NCBI RefSeq assembly: GCF_026427595.1
Contig: NZ_CP101527.1
Coordinates: forward strand, 1,311,001-1,375,000
DNA length: 64,000 bases
Direction: 5' to 3'
From: Alkalimarinus sediminis
GTDB taxonomy: Bacteria > Pseudomonadota > Gammaproteobacteria > Pseudomonadales > Oleiphilaceae
Shown here one piece after another: positions 6,647 to 17,177 of this stretch. The translations under genes were made by a program, and so were the position numbers. Every line of letters starts with the position of its first letter. The stretch's first letter is position 1. A model generated the notes under the pieces. It did no database searches and had not been told where the DNA came from. It was given only the letters and a program-made list of their open reading frames with translations.

Positions 6647-9028
6647 TTAATCAGACGCCTCATCTGTGCTCTCTGGTTTTTCTATCCATTTCTTCAGCAC
6701 CTCTAATAAAACATGGCGCTCATAAGGTTTTGTGACGTAATCATCCATGCCTGCGCTATAGCACTTCTCTCTGTCTCCATGCATAACGTTGGCGGTTACA
6801 GCAATAATAGGTAAGTGCTTTTTACGGAGTTTAGAGCGTATATATTGAGTCGCTTCGTAACCGTCCATGACGGGCATGTGGCAATCCATAAGTACTGCAT
6901 CAAAGCTATTGGTCTTGATCAGGTCAACGGCCTCTTGACCGTTATAGGCTATCATTACCCGGTAACCGAGTTTGGTTAGAATCGCTTTTGCGACCATTTG
7001 ATTGACCTGATTATCTTCAACCAACAAGATCGAGTGGCCCTCGCCTGATGTAGTGCTTTCATTGATATCCGTTTGTGCATCATTGTGGTCTGCGCCAACA
7101 GACTTCAGCAATGCTTTTTGTAAGTTTTTACGACTATAAGGCGAGTGCAGGTGGGTATCAAAAAATAGTTGATGTTGACTATCTTTGTTGTCAGCAAAAT
7201 TTTTGCCTGAAATAAGAATAATGTGTTTGTTCGGCAGGTCGTTACCAATGATCTTACAAACCTCTGGAGCATCAATTAACGCCAGGGTCTTTTCGGGGGT
7301 GTTGATCAGTACCTTCTGCGCGTCAAACTTCTTAATATCTGGGTAGGTCACTGGTTTTACACTCAGCCCCCAATGCTGCAACTGATTGATTAAGTATTCA
7401 AACTGGGTGTTGCTCTCTTGATAAATAACCTGGCATTCAAATGCTTTAAGCTTTTTAGCAATGGGTTTAGCGCGAGCAGTGATATCAATTTCAAGGGGGA
7501 TCTTAGTCGTAAAGCAGCTACCTTCATGTTCTAGCGATTCGACGGTTAGAGTGCCTTGCATATGAGTCACTAACTGTCTGCAAAGGGCTAACCCTAAACC
7601 CGTTCCGCCAAACTTTCGGGTTGTATCTGAGTATGCCTGAGAGAAAGGAGCAAATATCTTTTCGGTAGAGTCAGGGGCGATGCCGATGCCCGTATCAATG
7701 ACCTGCACGACAATGTAGGCGTTTTCTTTATATAGTTTAATGGTAACAGTACCGTGTTCGGTAAACTTAATAGCGTTGCCGGTCAAGTTGCTAACAATCT
7801 GGCGGATGCGGGTAGGGTCGCCAATAACCGCTTCAGGGAATGCAGGGTCAATATCCAGCTCAAGCTCAATATGTTTAGCATGAGCATTTTGCGCCATGAG
7901 ACTGGCGACCTCTTCGATGGTGTGTCTAAAGTCGAAGCTGATAGTCTCAAGGGTGAGTTTGCCTGCTTCTACTTTTGATATATCAAGAATGTCGTTAAGT
8001 AGGTCGAGTAGTGAAACACCAGAGTTGTATGCTACGTCGAGTTGTCGTTTTTGGCGATCGCTCAGGGGTTCTTCCATCGTTAAGCTGATCATGCCTAATA
8101 CACCGTTAAACGGTGTGCGTATCTCGTGGCTCATATTAGCTAAGAAGTCAGCTCGTGCGGTTGCTCTTCTTACTGCTTCTTCTTTTGCGACGACTAGTTC
8201 TTGATTACTTTTGATGAGCTGGTCATTTTTTTCAGATAGCTCTCGCGTTCTAGTTTCTACGATCTGTTCAAGTTGTTCTGAATAATTTTTTAATCGAGAT
8301 TCTGTTTTGCGTACTAGTTGAAGGCTGCGCTCGATCGTTTGTAAATGATCATTGGTGCTCTCAACCAGAATACCGATTTCATCATATTGATGACCCTTTG
8401 GCACTGGCAGCCTTACCTTTTCAGGTGTTTCTGGATCTACTTCACTCACCGAGTTAATGACTTTCAAAAGCGGCTTGGTGAGCATTAGATAAAATACAAA
8501 CAGGAGTAACGCTGATAAGGCCAGACTCTTGATAAAGCCGGAGACTAATGTGAATGCTGCGCGTTTCAGAAATGCAGTACCTGCAGGGTAGGTATCCACC
8601 ACAACATTTAGATTGCCTAAATCGATGTCCGATAACTGTTGTACGCTTAACTGAGTAGCGTAGTTTCGGGTTGGATCAAATAATAAGTCACTCAGCCAAC
8701 GATATGGCGAGGTCGTTAATTGCCGATGTTTTCTTGCCAGCACCCGGTTATCTGTGTCGATAATTTCGGCTTCTATAATAGAGGGGTGCTTTAGTAGTCC
8801 GTCAAGGAGCTCTTCAGCCAGACGAGAGTCAATATTATATGCAATCTGAGAAGCCGGTGTGTGGCTTATGGTGATAAGTGCTTGAATATCTAGGTCGAGT
8901 GATATTTTTTCATTGAGGTAGTCAAGTAGTACTTGGAACAAGTTGAGAACCATGCCTAACGACAATGCAACCAGTACCGTATTTCTTGCCAGCTTAAATG
9001 ACAGTCTATTTGATAGATTGATTTTCAC
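6647..9028 (-). CDS. Hybrid sensor histidine kinase/response regulator
   Basis: The 793-residue inner-membrane protein shows TM1 at about 15-37, a periplasmic region of about 120 residues, TM2 at about 160-185, a HAMP-like segment and a coiled coil up to 290. The HisKA H-box ANMSHEIRTPFNGVLGM has His near 301. A HATPase domain follows (TGIGI and FGGTGLGLALC). A degenerate receiver-like segment spans about 525-650, and a canonical receiver at the C-terminus has LMDCHMPVMDG with Asp near 715 and Lys in VTKPY. There is no HPt domain, so phosphotransfer must go to an outside partner. The organisation is BarA-like but lacks the HPt. It starts with GTG, preceded by AGGATT. The input signal is unknown. 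Confidence 0.9.
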   Translation of the reverse strand: MKINLSNRLSFKLARNTVLVALSLGMVLNLFQVLLDYLNEKISLDLDIQALITISHTPASQIAYNIDSRLAEELLDGLLKHPSIIEAEIIDTDNRVLARKHRQLTTSPYRWLSDLLFDPTRNYATQLSVQQLSDIDLGNLNVVVDTYPAGTAFLKRAAFTLVSGFIKSLALSALLLFVFYLMLTKPLLKVINSVSEVDPETPEKVRLPVPKGHQYDEIGILVESTNDHLQTIERSLQLVRKTESRLKNYSEQLEQIVETRTRELSEKNDQLIKSNQELVVAKEEAVRRATARADFLANMSHEIRTPFNGVLGMISLTMEEPLSDRQKRQLDVAYNSGVSLLDLLNDILDISKVEAGKLTLETISFDFRHTIEEVASLMAQNAHAKHIELELDIDPAFPEAVIGDPTRIRQIVSNLTGNAIKFTEHGTVTIKLYKENAYIVVQVIDTGIGIAPDSTEKIFAPFSQAYSDTTRKFGGTGLGLALCRQLVTHMQGTLTVESLEHEGSCFTTKIPLEIDITARAKPIAKKLKAFECQVIYQESNTQFEYLINQLQHWGLSVKPVTYPDIKKFDAQKVLINTPEKTLALIDAPEVCKIIGNDLPNKHIILISGKNFADNKDSQHQLFFDTHLHSPYSRKNLQKALLKSVGADHNDAQTDINESTTSGEGHSILLVEDNQVNQMVAKAILTKLGYRVMIAYNGQEAVDLIKTNSFDAVLMDCHMPVMDGYEATQYIRSKLRKKHLPIIAVTANVMHGDREKCYSAGMDDYVTKPYERHVLLEVLKKWIEKPESTDEASD

Positions 9029-9203
9029 TTAGCAGTTAATCCTATCGGCCATGTTGTCGTCCATAAAACCATTTTTTGTCTTATTAGGTATCTAAAGAGG
9101 TGTTTTACGTATACCGTATCGTGTGCAGGTGGCGTCATCAGCAGCAGATAACAGATCTCATGTGGCTAATTGTATGTGTGTGCTTGAATACTGTCTAGCT
9201 AGC

Positions 9204-9989
9204 TCAATCGTCATAGGCGTTTTTCTTTTGCCAGTCGTCATCTTTATCTAAGTAGTTATCCCACTCTTTACTTCGTGCTTCATTTTCCGCTTCTGGGTTT
9301 GAAGTATCATTTTTGCCTTCTTTGTCTGCCAGCTCTTCTAGTTGTTTAATCTTTGTCTTATAGCTGTTGATGGCTTTAACTGCGAGAGGGTTCTCTTTAA
9401 TACGCATCATCTCAGATACGGCGTTATGGTAGTTGTGAATAGCAACCCGTAATTTGCCATTCTTCTGAGCATCTTTAGCTTTAGAAACGGCAAGATCCGC
9501 TTTAACTTTAGAAATAAGGTAGTTGATGTAAATAAGATATTTTTTGCTAGTTTCTTTATCAAGCTTCTTCATTGCCTTTTGTCGCTCAATAAAGCGATAA
9601 AGTAGCTCAAGTAGTTTGCTAATCTCTTTTGATGCCGCTTCATCTTTGATGGCTACAGGTTTAGGTGCCTCTTTGGACTCTTTAATGGCGTTAAGTGCCT
9701 GTTTGTCGTTTTGAATGTTTGTTTGTATTGATGTGTCAGATTTTAAAGTGGCTAATTCATGCAGTGTTTCAATACTACGCTCAAGAATCATCACCCGTAG
9801 TTCATTGTTAAGGTATTGAGGCGGGATCTCATTGATAAGACGTTGAACTCGACGATATCGATCTTGCAGTGCGTTTGTTTTTCTAACTTTCTCAATGCGG
9901 GCTTTCTCTCTGGCCTGGCTGATAAATAGTACAGCAATGGAGCCAACGATAATAAGGATGATAATGATAGTAATGGCCGTGGCAGACAT
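9204..9989 (-). CDS. Single-pass membrane protein with coiled coil, unknown function
   Basis: An N-terminal hydrophobic helix (residues 4-23, rich in Ile) anchors the protein. A long charged, mostly helical region follows, with coiled-coil character around 25-60 and 105-225. The tail is very acidic (WDNYLDKDDDW). There are no catalytic motifs. The central part (TSKKYLIYINYLISKVKADL) and the repeated AxxxYxxA pattern resemble helical-hairpin repeats, but I cannot assign a family. It is co-directional with the hybrid kinase 175 bp downstream, and a promoter between them cannot be excluded. Length and clean codon usage support a real gene. Confidence 0.75.
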   Translation of the reverse strand: MSATAITIIIILIIVGSIAVLFISQAREKARIEKVRKTNALQDRYRRVQRLINEIPPQYLNNELRVMILERSIETLHELATLKSDTSIQTNIQNDKQALNAIKESKEAPKPVAIKDEAASKEISKLLELLYRFIERQKAMKKLDKETSKKYLIYINYLISKVKADLAVSKAKDAQKNGKLRVAIHNYHNAVSEMMRIKENPLAVKAINSYKTKIKQLEELADKEGKNDTSNPEAENEARSKEWDNYLDKDDDWQKKNAYDD

Positions 9990-10107
9990 ATTGGTTATAG
10001 TTTTCTCTTAGCAAACAATGTGTATATGTGAGTATAGACTAATGTATTGAAATGACAGATGTTTACATAAAAAAATTGAAGTAGAAGATCTCTTTGAAAA
10101 CATAGGG

Positions 10108-10136
10108 TTGACCTATTAAAAAACAGCGGGTAGAAT
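10108..10136 (+). promoter_or_regulatory. Sigma-70 promoter of tRNA-Glu with GC-rich discriminator
   Basis: TTGACC at 10108-10113, 17 bp, TAGAAT at 10131-10136, followed by GCGCGC. The GC-rich discriminator is the usual mark of stringently controlled stable-RNA promoters. Mature tRNA-Glu begins 38 bp downstream. Confidence 0.8.
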
Positions 10137-10174
10137 GCGCGCTTCCTAACTCGATACGACGTTTGGTTATCTGC

Positions 10175-10250
10175 GTCCCCATCGTCTAGAGGCCTAGGAC
10201 ACCGCCCTTTCACGGCGGTAACAGGGGTTCGACTCCCCTTGGGGACGCCA
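10175..10250 (+). tRNA. tRNA-Glu (anticodon TTC)
   Basis: The acceptor GTCCCCA pairs with TGGGGAC, with discriminator G and encoded CCA ending at 10250. The anticodon stem CCGCC/GGCGG carries loop CTTTCAC with TTC at 10209-10211. The T-loop is TTCGACT. It is a monocistronic gene with its own promoter and terminator. Confidence 0.97.
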
Positions 10251-10258
10251 CTAATTCT

Positions 10259-10293
10259 AAAAAGCTGTACTGCATTGTAGTACAGCTTTTTTT
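10259..10293 (+). terminator. Rho-independent terminator of tRNA-Glu
   Basis: AGCTGTACT (10263-10271) pairs with AGTACAGCT (10279-10287) with a 7-nt loop, followed by a run of T. An A-run upstream makes it potentially bidirectional. It starts 9 bp after the CCA. Confidence 0.88.
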
Positions 10294-10662
10294 CGTTTCT
10301 AGCTCTAAATAATCTTATGACTCGCTGGCCGGGCTTCTTTAAACCTGTTGTTAACTGTTTTCCGTGGTGTGCATTTGGGGTATTTGCGGTTGTCTTTGTC
10401 ACGCTTTAGGCCGATAAGTTACACCGTGTTTTATGCAGTACTCTTCGTTGATCTCTCTCCTGTTTTGGTGGCGATCCGTATCTATAGGATTTATGGCTGT
10501 TTTCGTGTAAAATTCCCCTCCCCAAAAATATTGGATCGGCATTCGGTGATATGAGTTTTCCGCTTACGGAGCAACAACATCATAAATGCCAGCGTTTTAG
10601 TGGATTTAAGTAAATAGACGTTTTAAGTAATTAGAACAAGCAAATAATCGAGGCTTTGATAA
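10294..10662. other. Leader region upstream of malate synthase G
   Basis: This 369-bp region has no supported gene. A possible -10 box TAAAAT lies at 10508-10513 without a convincing -35. The glcB Shine-Dalgarno GAGG is at about 10650-10653. I see no riboswitch-like fold. Confidence 0.4.
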
Positions 10663-12843
10663 ATGACAGCACGCGTTCAAGTTGGTGGCCTACAGGTCGC
10701 AAAAGTTCTTTATGACTTTGTTAATGAAAAGGCTATACCAGGAACTGGAGTCGAAGTAGATAAATTTTGGGCTGAGTTTGACGTTATCGTTAAAGATCTA
10801 GCGCCAAAGAATAAAGCTTTGTTAGCTAAGCGTGATGATATTCAGGCAAAAATTGATGCTTACCACCAAGAGCGCAAGGGACAAGCTCATAATGCGGCAG
10901 AGTACAAAGCGTTTTTACAAGAAATTGGCTACTTGCTGCCTGAGGGTGAAGCATTCGAAGCAACGACTCAAAATGTAGAGCCAGAAATTGCTCAGATGGC
11001 AGGTCCTCAGCTTGTTGTACCAGTAATGAACGCGCGTTTTGCGCTTAATGCGGTAAACGCGCGCTGGGGTTCATTGTATGACGGCCTATATGGTACGAAT
11101 GCGATACCAGAAGAAGATGGTGCTGAAAAAGGTTCATCTTATAACCCAGTACGTGGCAACAAAGTAATTGCTTATGCGCGTGATTTTCTTGATCAGGCTG
11201 CACCATTGGCTGCGGGGTCTCACAAAGATAGCACTAAGTATGCGATTGAAGGCGGTAAGTTGGTTGTAACGTTGGCTGATGGCTCTACTGTTGGTCTAAA
11301 AGAAGAAGATAAGTTGCAAGGTTTTACTGGTGATGCTGCGGCTCCTACCGGCATTCTTCTTAAAAATAACGGTTTACGCTTTGAATTGCAGATCGACGCT
11401 GCAAGCCCAATCGGTAAAACAGATGCAGCAGGCGTTAAAGATATCCTTATGGAAGCTGCCCTAACTACCATCATGGATTGCGAAGACTCAGTTGCCGCTG
11501 TTGATGCAGAAGATAAAGTTGTTGTTTATAGCAATTGGCTTGGTTTGATGCAGGGCAATCTAGAGGAAGAGGTGACTAAAGGTGGTAAGACCTTTACTCG
11601 TCGCATGAACCCTGATCGCGAATACACTGGTGTTGACGGTAAGCCTTTCTCTATCAAAGGTCGTTCAATGCTATTTGTGCGTAACGTAGGTCATTTAATG
11701 ACTAACCCAGCGATTCTTGATAGCGAAGGTAATGAAGTGCCTGAAGGTATTATGGATGGCATGTTCACAACGCTTATCTCTATTCATGACCTTAAAGGTA
11801 ACTCACCGGTTAAGAACTCAACGACTGGTTCGGTTAATATCGTTAAACCAAAAATGCACGGACCAGAAGAAGTAGCGTTTGCTAACGAACTGTTTGCTCG
11901 TGTCGAAGATGCGCTTGAACTACCACGTTTTACCATGAAAATGGGGATCATGGATGAGGAGCGTCGTACGACTGTAAACCTTAAAGAGTGTATCCGTGCT
12001 GCAAAAGACCGTGTTGTATTTATCAATACTGGCTTCTTGGATCGTACTGGTGATGAGATCCATACCTCAATGGAAGCGGGTGTTATCATTCCAAAAACTG
12101 TTATGAAGCAGCAAGAGTGGATTAACGCTTACGAAGATTGGAACGTTGATACAGGTCTAGAAACAGGTCTGCAAGGACGTGCTCAGATCGGTAAAGGTAT
12201 GTGGCCAATTCCTGATGAGATGGGCATGATGATGGAGCAGAAAATTGGTCACCCGAAAGCAGGTGCTAATACTGCGTGGGTTCCGTCTCCTACAGCAGCG
12301 GCTCTTCATGCTGTTCACTATCATCAGGTTGATGTATTCAAAACTCAGGATGAAATTAAATCCCGTAAGCATGCGTCTGTTGATTCGATCTTGAATATTC
12401 CTGTAATGGAAGATCCTAGTTCATTAACTGCAGAGCAGATTCAGAAAGAGCTAGATAACAATGCGCAAGGTATTCTAGGGTACGTTGTTCGTTGGATCGA
12501 CGCGGGTGTAGGTTGCTCTAAAGTGCCAGACATCAATGATGTAGGCCTAATGGAAGACCGTGCGACATTGCGTATTTCATCTCAGCACATGGCTAACTGG
12601 TTACGTCACGGTGTTTGTTCTGAAGAGCAAGTGATGGAAACTATGAAGCGTATGGCAGGTGTTGTTGATCGTCAAAACGAAAATGATCCAGCATACATCA
12701 AGATGGCCGGAAACTTCGAAGATAGCGTGGCATTCCAAGCAGCTGTTGAGTTGGTGGTAGAAGGAACCAAGCAGCCTAATGGTTACACTGAGCCTGTTCT
12801 TCACCGTCGTCGTATCGAGCTAAAGGCTAAGCTAGCCGGCTAA
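10663..12843 (+). CDS. glcB: Malate synthase G
   Basis: This 726-residue enzyme condenses glyoxylate with acetyl-CoA to malate in the glyoxylate cycle, allowing growth on acetate, fatty acids or glycolate. Length and N-terminus ([19 protein letters not shown]) are those of the monomeric G isoform. The barrel part shows [34 protein letters not shown] with the glyoxylate-binding Arg, [12 protein letters not shown], and [21 protein letters not shown]. The C-terminal region contains the catalytic Asp segment [22 protein letters not shown] is preceded by GAGG. No isocitrate lyase is nearby. It is monocistronic, ending at the terminator at 12995-13024. Confidence 0.97.
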   Translation: MTARVQVGGLQVAKVLYDFVNEKAIPGTGVEVDKFWAEFDVIVKDLAPKNKALLAKRDDIQAKIDAYHQERKGQAHNAAEYKAFLQEIGYLLPEGEAFEATTQNVEPEIAQMAGPQLVVPVMNARFALNAVNARWGSLYDGLYGTNAIPEEDGAEKGSSYNPVRGNKVIAYARDFLDQAAPLAAGSHKDSTKYAIEGGKLVVTLADGSTVGLKEEDKLQGFTGDAAAPTGILLKNNGLRFELQIDAASPIGKTDAAGVKDILMEAALTTIMDCEDSVAAVDAEDKVVVYSNWLGLMQGNLEEEVTKGGKTFTRRMNPDREYTGVDGKPFSIKGRSMLFVRNVGHLMTNPAILDSEGNEVPEGIMDGMFTTLISIHDLKGNSPVKNSTTGSVNIVKPKMHGPEEVAFANELFARVEDALELPRFTMKMGIMDEERRTTVNLKECIRAAKDRVVFINTGFLDRTGDEIHTSMEAGVIIPKTVMKQQEWINAYEDWNVDTGLETGLQGRAQIGKGMWPIPDEMGMMMEQKIGHPKAGANTAWVPSPTAAALHAVHYHQVDVFKTQDEIKSRKHASVDSILNIPVMEDPSSLTAEQIQKELDNNAQGILGYVVRWIDAGVGCSKVPDINDVGLMEDRATLRISSQHMANWLRHGVCSEEQVMETMKRMAGVVDRQNENDPAYIKMAGNFEDSVAFQAAVELVVEGTKQPNGYTEPVLHRRRIELKAKLAG

Positions 12844-12994
12844 TGGCTGTTTACAGCTCTGTTGAGGTTTAACGCTTTCTTCTCCCTCGCTTTAGGTGGG
12901 GGAGGGTGTCTTTTCTGAAAGAGGCATCGTAACTAAGTTCTAGGCGCCAAAACCTCAATAGCGCAAAAGCCAAGTTGGGATCGGTATTACACAT

Positions 12995-13024
12995 AAAAAA
13001 ACCGCATACAAATGCGGTTTTTTT
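12995..13024. terminator. Bidirectional terminator between glcB and the DUF7931-like gene
   Basis: CCGCAT/ATGCGG stem with an ACAA loop, flanked by a run of A on the left and of T on the right. It is therefore a Rho-independent terminator for both convergent transcription units. Confidence 0.88.
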
Positions 13025-13027
13025 ATG

Positions 13028-13591
13028 TCATAACCTAAGTTGTCTTAGTTCTTGAGACTCAACTGCATGACTCCACAGGTGGTCAAAGGTCTCGGATAGC
13101 TGTTTGTTTCTACTGGCGCTATTAAAATTAGCGAAGCCCTCGTAGATAGTATTCTCTTTCTGAAAAATGACACCGCAGCGATCAACCAAAACCATCGCAG
13201 ACTCATCATAAGGGTAGGCGTTGTTGATCACCTTTAGATGAATGCTGCTAGGAAGCCTGCGTGCGAGCTCCAAGAGTCTTGGGGAGCTAACGACTACGGC
13301 ATGCTCATCTACTATTAATAGCTCAATGGTTGACCTTGCATTGGCTCGAGCAAGCTTAGATAGAGCCTCTCTAATTGGCTCATGATCATATATTTCACGG
13401 TTTAAGTGGTGGCTTAATATCCTAACTTTATTGCCCGCTTGGCTCAGCATTGATGCGGTCAATTGCTTGAGTGCCTCAGGCGACGAAAAAAGCTCAGTGT
13501 CTTCATCTTGCCCTAATATATTTGAGCCCTCTGGCTGCTCTGTGCCCTCTTGGGTGTCGGTAAACCTTCCGTTTGTAGCTCTATCTGTCAT
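13028..13591 (-). CDS. DUF7931-like (PLD-fold) small protein
   Basis: The 187-residue soluble protein has an acidic disordered N-terminus (about 40 residues). The following domain resembles DUF7931: KVRILSHHLNREIYDHEPI, then SIHLKVINNAYPYDESAMVLVD and YEGFANFNSASRNKQLSETFDHLW. That domain has a phospholipase-D-like alpha/beta layout but lacks the HKD catalytic motif, so it is probably not a nuclease or lipase. It follows roxA by 28 bp on the same strand and is likely co-transcribed. In related bacteria this domain is often found next to or fused with an acetyltransferase. The family call comes from memory of the pattern. Its function is unknown. Confidence 0.68.
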   Translation of the reverse strand: MTDRATNGRFTDTQEGTEQPEGSNILGQDEDTELFSSPEALKQLTASMLSQAGNKVRILSHHLNREIYDHEPIREALSKLARANARSTIELLIVDEHAVVVSSPRLLELARRLPSSIHLKVINNAYPYDESAMVLVDRCGVIFQKENTIYEGFANFNSASRNKQLSETFDHLWSHAVESQELRQLRL

Positions 13592-13619
13592 GCCTGAAAC
13601 CTTAATGTTTTAGGTTGAT

Positions 13620-14786
13620 TTAAGCGTCTTCTGCGTAGAGATGACCCCCATTTATTAAGTCTAGTAGAAGGTTTGTTGGTTTTCCTGGAGTTAATAAGTC
13701 ACAAATTGCAGTCGTTGGGATTGTGTTACTGCTACAAATCAATTTCACTAGCTCGACACATTCGCGCCCTAATATTTGCTCAAAGCCGTCATAGAAAAAC
13801 TTTATCTTGTCAGGGGTGGTTTGCGACTGGAAAAAACTAAATCGTGACCCTTCATTCCAGCGAACACAATCGCTGCAAGCAAGGTAGCCTGTTAATGCAG
13901 CTTCTTCGATGGGGTCTTCAGGTAGCTGAACTATATAATCGGTTTTAGGTTCGGTACTGTATTGACCAAACCAACTCGATAAGCTCTCTTCCTTCAAATA
14001 GCTTTGAATGACGTTTTGAAGTTGCGATATAACCTCCGTACTCATTTCACCGGGGTTTGGTTGAAGTTTTAGGTTGGGGTCATCCAAATGCTTCTCTTTG
14101 ACGGTTATATTGCAAACGTAGTCTGTGAAAGATGTTAAAACTTCTTCATGAGTAGGAGAGCGAAGTCCTATAGATAGCGTAATGCAGTCACCCATTGATA
14201 TGCCGTGATGTGCAATCTGCGGAGGTAGATAAAGCATATCTCCTGGTTCTAGAATCCAGTCATTCTCGGTCTCAAATGTTTCTAATATTCTAAGTGGGGT
14301 ATTGTTAAGAGTCTTTGAACTCTCGTCACAATGTTGCCCAGTTAGCCAACGTCTTTTTCCCTGCGCCTGTAGGAGAAAAACATCATAGTAGTCGTAGTGA
14401 GGCCCAACACTGCCATTTACGGGGGCATAACTTGCCATGATGTCATCTATTCGCCAATTCGGGATAAACCTGAAGTGCTCAAGTAAATCAGAAATTTCTG
14501 GAACAACCGCATCTAACCCCTGTATTAACAGTGACCAGTTCGTTTCGGGTAGTTGGCTAAACTTATTCTCATCGAATGGCCCATTTTCCGGATGCCAGGG
14601 GTTGCCCTCATGGTTTTCAATGATAATCCTTGATTCAATTTCAGGCTCACATGCAAGACCCGCTAGTTCATCAGGTGAAACTGGGCATTCAAAATTTGGG
14701 ATTGCTTGCCTGATCAGTAGAGGTTTCTTTTGCCAATACTCTTTTAAAAATTGCTCTGGGGTGATGGTGCCAAGAATGTTGATCAT
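13620..14786 (-). CDS. roxA: Cupin-4 ribosomal oxygenase (50S L16 3-hydroxylase)
   Basis: This 2-oxoglutarate/Fe(II) oxygenase belongs to the JmjC-like family of E. coli RoxA/YcfD, which hydroxylates an arginine of ribosomal protein L16. The metal site is visible as VGPHYDYYDVFLLQ (HxD) near residue 133 and LYLPPQIAHHGIS near residue 193. The N-terminus (FLKEYWQKKPLLIRQAIP) is typical. Length of 388 aa fits the family, with the C-terminal winged-helix-like domain included. It lies on the same strand downstream of purB, as roxA lies near purB in E. coli. A Shine-Dalgarno-like AAAGGGCGG precedes the ATG. Confidence 0.92.
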   Translation of the reverse strand: MINILGTITPEQFLKEYWQKKPLLIRQAIPNFECPVSPDELAGLACEPEIESRIIIENHEGNPWHPENGPFDENKFSQLPETNWSLLIQGLDAVVPEISDLLEHFRFIPNWRIDDIMASYAPVNGSVGPHYDYYDVFLLQAQGKRRWLTGQHCDESSKTLNNTPLRILETFETENDWILEPGDMLYLPPQIAHHGISMGDCITLSIGLRSPTHEEVLTSFTDYVCNITVKEKHLDDPNLKLQPNPGEMSTEVISQLQNVIQSYLKEESLSSWFGQYSTEPKTDYIVQLPEDPIEEAALTGYLACSDCVRWNEGSRFSFFQSQTTPDKIKFFYDGFEQILGRECVELVKLICSSNTIPTTAICDLLTPGKPTNLLLDLINGGHLYAEDA

Positions 14787-14841
14787 AGATCCGCCCTTTG
14801 GGCTGTGCTTAATCGAATAAAATAGTAGGAGAGGGAGTTGG

Positions 14842-14888
14842 TATAAGCGGCAATAAGGCTGAGTTGTTGCCTTTGGTTGCCGCTTATA
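14842..14888. repeat. 12-bp perfect inverted repeat 3' of purB
   Basis: TATAAGCGGCAA (14842-14853) is perfectly complementary to TTGCCGCTTATA (14877-14888), with a small inner hairpin (AGGC/GCCT) in the loop. It lies between the purB stop and the roxA start. It could act as a transcription terminator/processing hairpin or as an operator. No T-tract follows on the minus strand. Confidence 0.65.
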
Positions 14889-14945
14889 TTGTTTGCTAGT
14901 CGCTTAAACTGCTTTCCGGCCTATGACGGAGCGAGCTAGAAAACC

Positions 14946-16337
<1,392 letters not shown>

Positions 16338-16389
16338 TTATTAAAGTGGTAATGAATTTGGGGCGCAATGATACTATAAATCCACTACT

Positions 16390-16473
16390 CAAGACCATAT
16401 ATTCACTATCCAAGACTATATTTTGAGCCGGCAAGACCGTATTTTGACTAGCCAAGACCGTATTTTCTCTTGA
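16390..16473 (-). repeat. Four 21-bp tandem repeats between hflD and purB
   Basis: The core CAAGACCGTATTTTGA starts at 16390, 16411, 16432 and 16453, so the period is exactly 21 bp (two DNA turns). Copies differ by several substitutions but none by an indel. It lies just after the hflD stop and upstream of purB. The 21-bp period keeps an incidental minus-strand frame open as a heptad peptide, which I do not call as a gene. Confidence 0.88.
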
Positions 16474-16490
16474 GCAATGGGGTGGCTGGA

Positions 16491-17126
16491 CTAAAATGAT
16501 TGGCTGCACTCACTCAACTGCCGCTTTACTGACGCTTCAATAGACCTTCGCTTAAACAGAAGGTTCCAGCGCCTTCCCCCGGTCTGACGCCAAAGTATTG
16601 CAGCTCTTATGCCTGCAAGTAGTGTAGCTCTGATCAGTGCGGCGTTATGGGATATTTTCAGGTACTCCGGCTTACCTGTTACTTGTACCCGAAGATTAAA
16701 GGTGCTGATGGTGTCCATATACAGTGATGCTAGGTTGTGTATGACATTTTCATGAAGCAGAGAAAAGTGCTCCGCCTGAACACTCGCTTGGTCAATGCGG
16801 CTACCAATAATATTAAGCATATCAGGTTTTCGACGCAGCTTGCTTTCAAGGTGAATAAGGCTAAGCGCGTACCGAATGACCTCAATATTTTTTTGATCTG
16901 TATCCTTTTGCAATATCTGTTGGATGGTTTCCAGTCCAAGCTGAACCCCATCTATTCCCTTGTAAACCTCTACAGTTGTGTTTGGATTGGTAACAAATAA
17001 GCTACTGATTGAGGACTCAAGCAACGGCTTGTCGTACCTGGATGTTTGTGCAATCTGATGAACGAGTGCTGCAGCCTGAAAAATGCCGGAGAGGGCTATG
17101 ACTTGCTCGTCAATGGTATGGTTCAA
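16491..17126 (-). CDS. hflD: High frequency lysogenization protein HflD homolog
   Basis: HflD is a small helical protein at the inner membrane face. In E. coli it binds phage lambda CII and influences lysogenisation; its host role is unclear. The 211-residue sequence matches the family in length and N-terminus (VIALSGIFQAAALVHQIAQ, VYKGIDGVQLGLETIQQIL). It has conserved internal segments (HNLASLYMDTISTFNLRVQVTG and RATLLAGIRAAILWRQ). The start is TTG at 17126, supported by a strong AAGGGG seven bases upstream. It lies between mnmA and purB exactly as in E. coli and Pseudomonas. Confidence 0.93.
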   Translation of the reverse strand: MNHTIDEQVIALSGIFQAAALVHQIAQTSRYDKPLLESSISSLFVTNPNTTVEVYKGIDGVQLGLETIQQILQKDTDQKNIEVIRYALSLIHLESKLRRKPDMLNIIGSRIDQASVQAEHFSLLHENVIHNLASLYMDTISTFNLRVQVTGKPEYLKISHNAALIRATLLAGIRAAILWRQTGGRRWNLLFKRRSIEASVKRQLSECSQSF

Positions 17127-17177
17127 GGTAAGCCCCTTGCTTTAAATAAATATATAATACAATAAGATAAAAGCTAT

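Noticed and set aside
7754-8204. Plus-strand frames opposite the hybrid kinase
   Set aside because: They are antisense to conserved HisKA/HATPase coding sequence and have no start signals.
9995-10402. 135-aa minus-strand frame
   Set aside because: It covers tRNA-Glu with its promoter and terminator, and is an antisense shadow.
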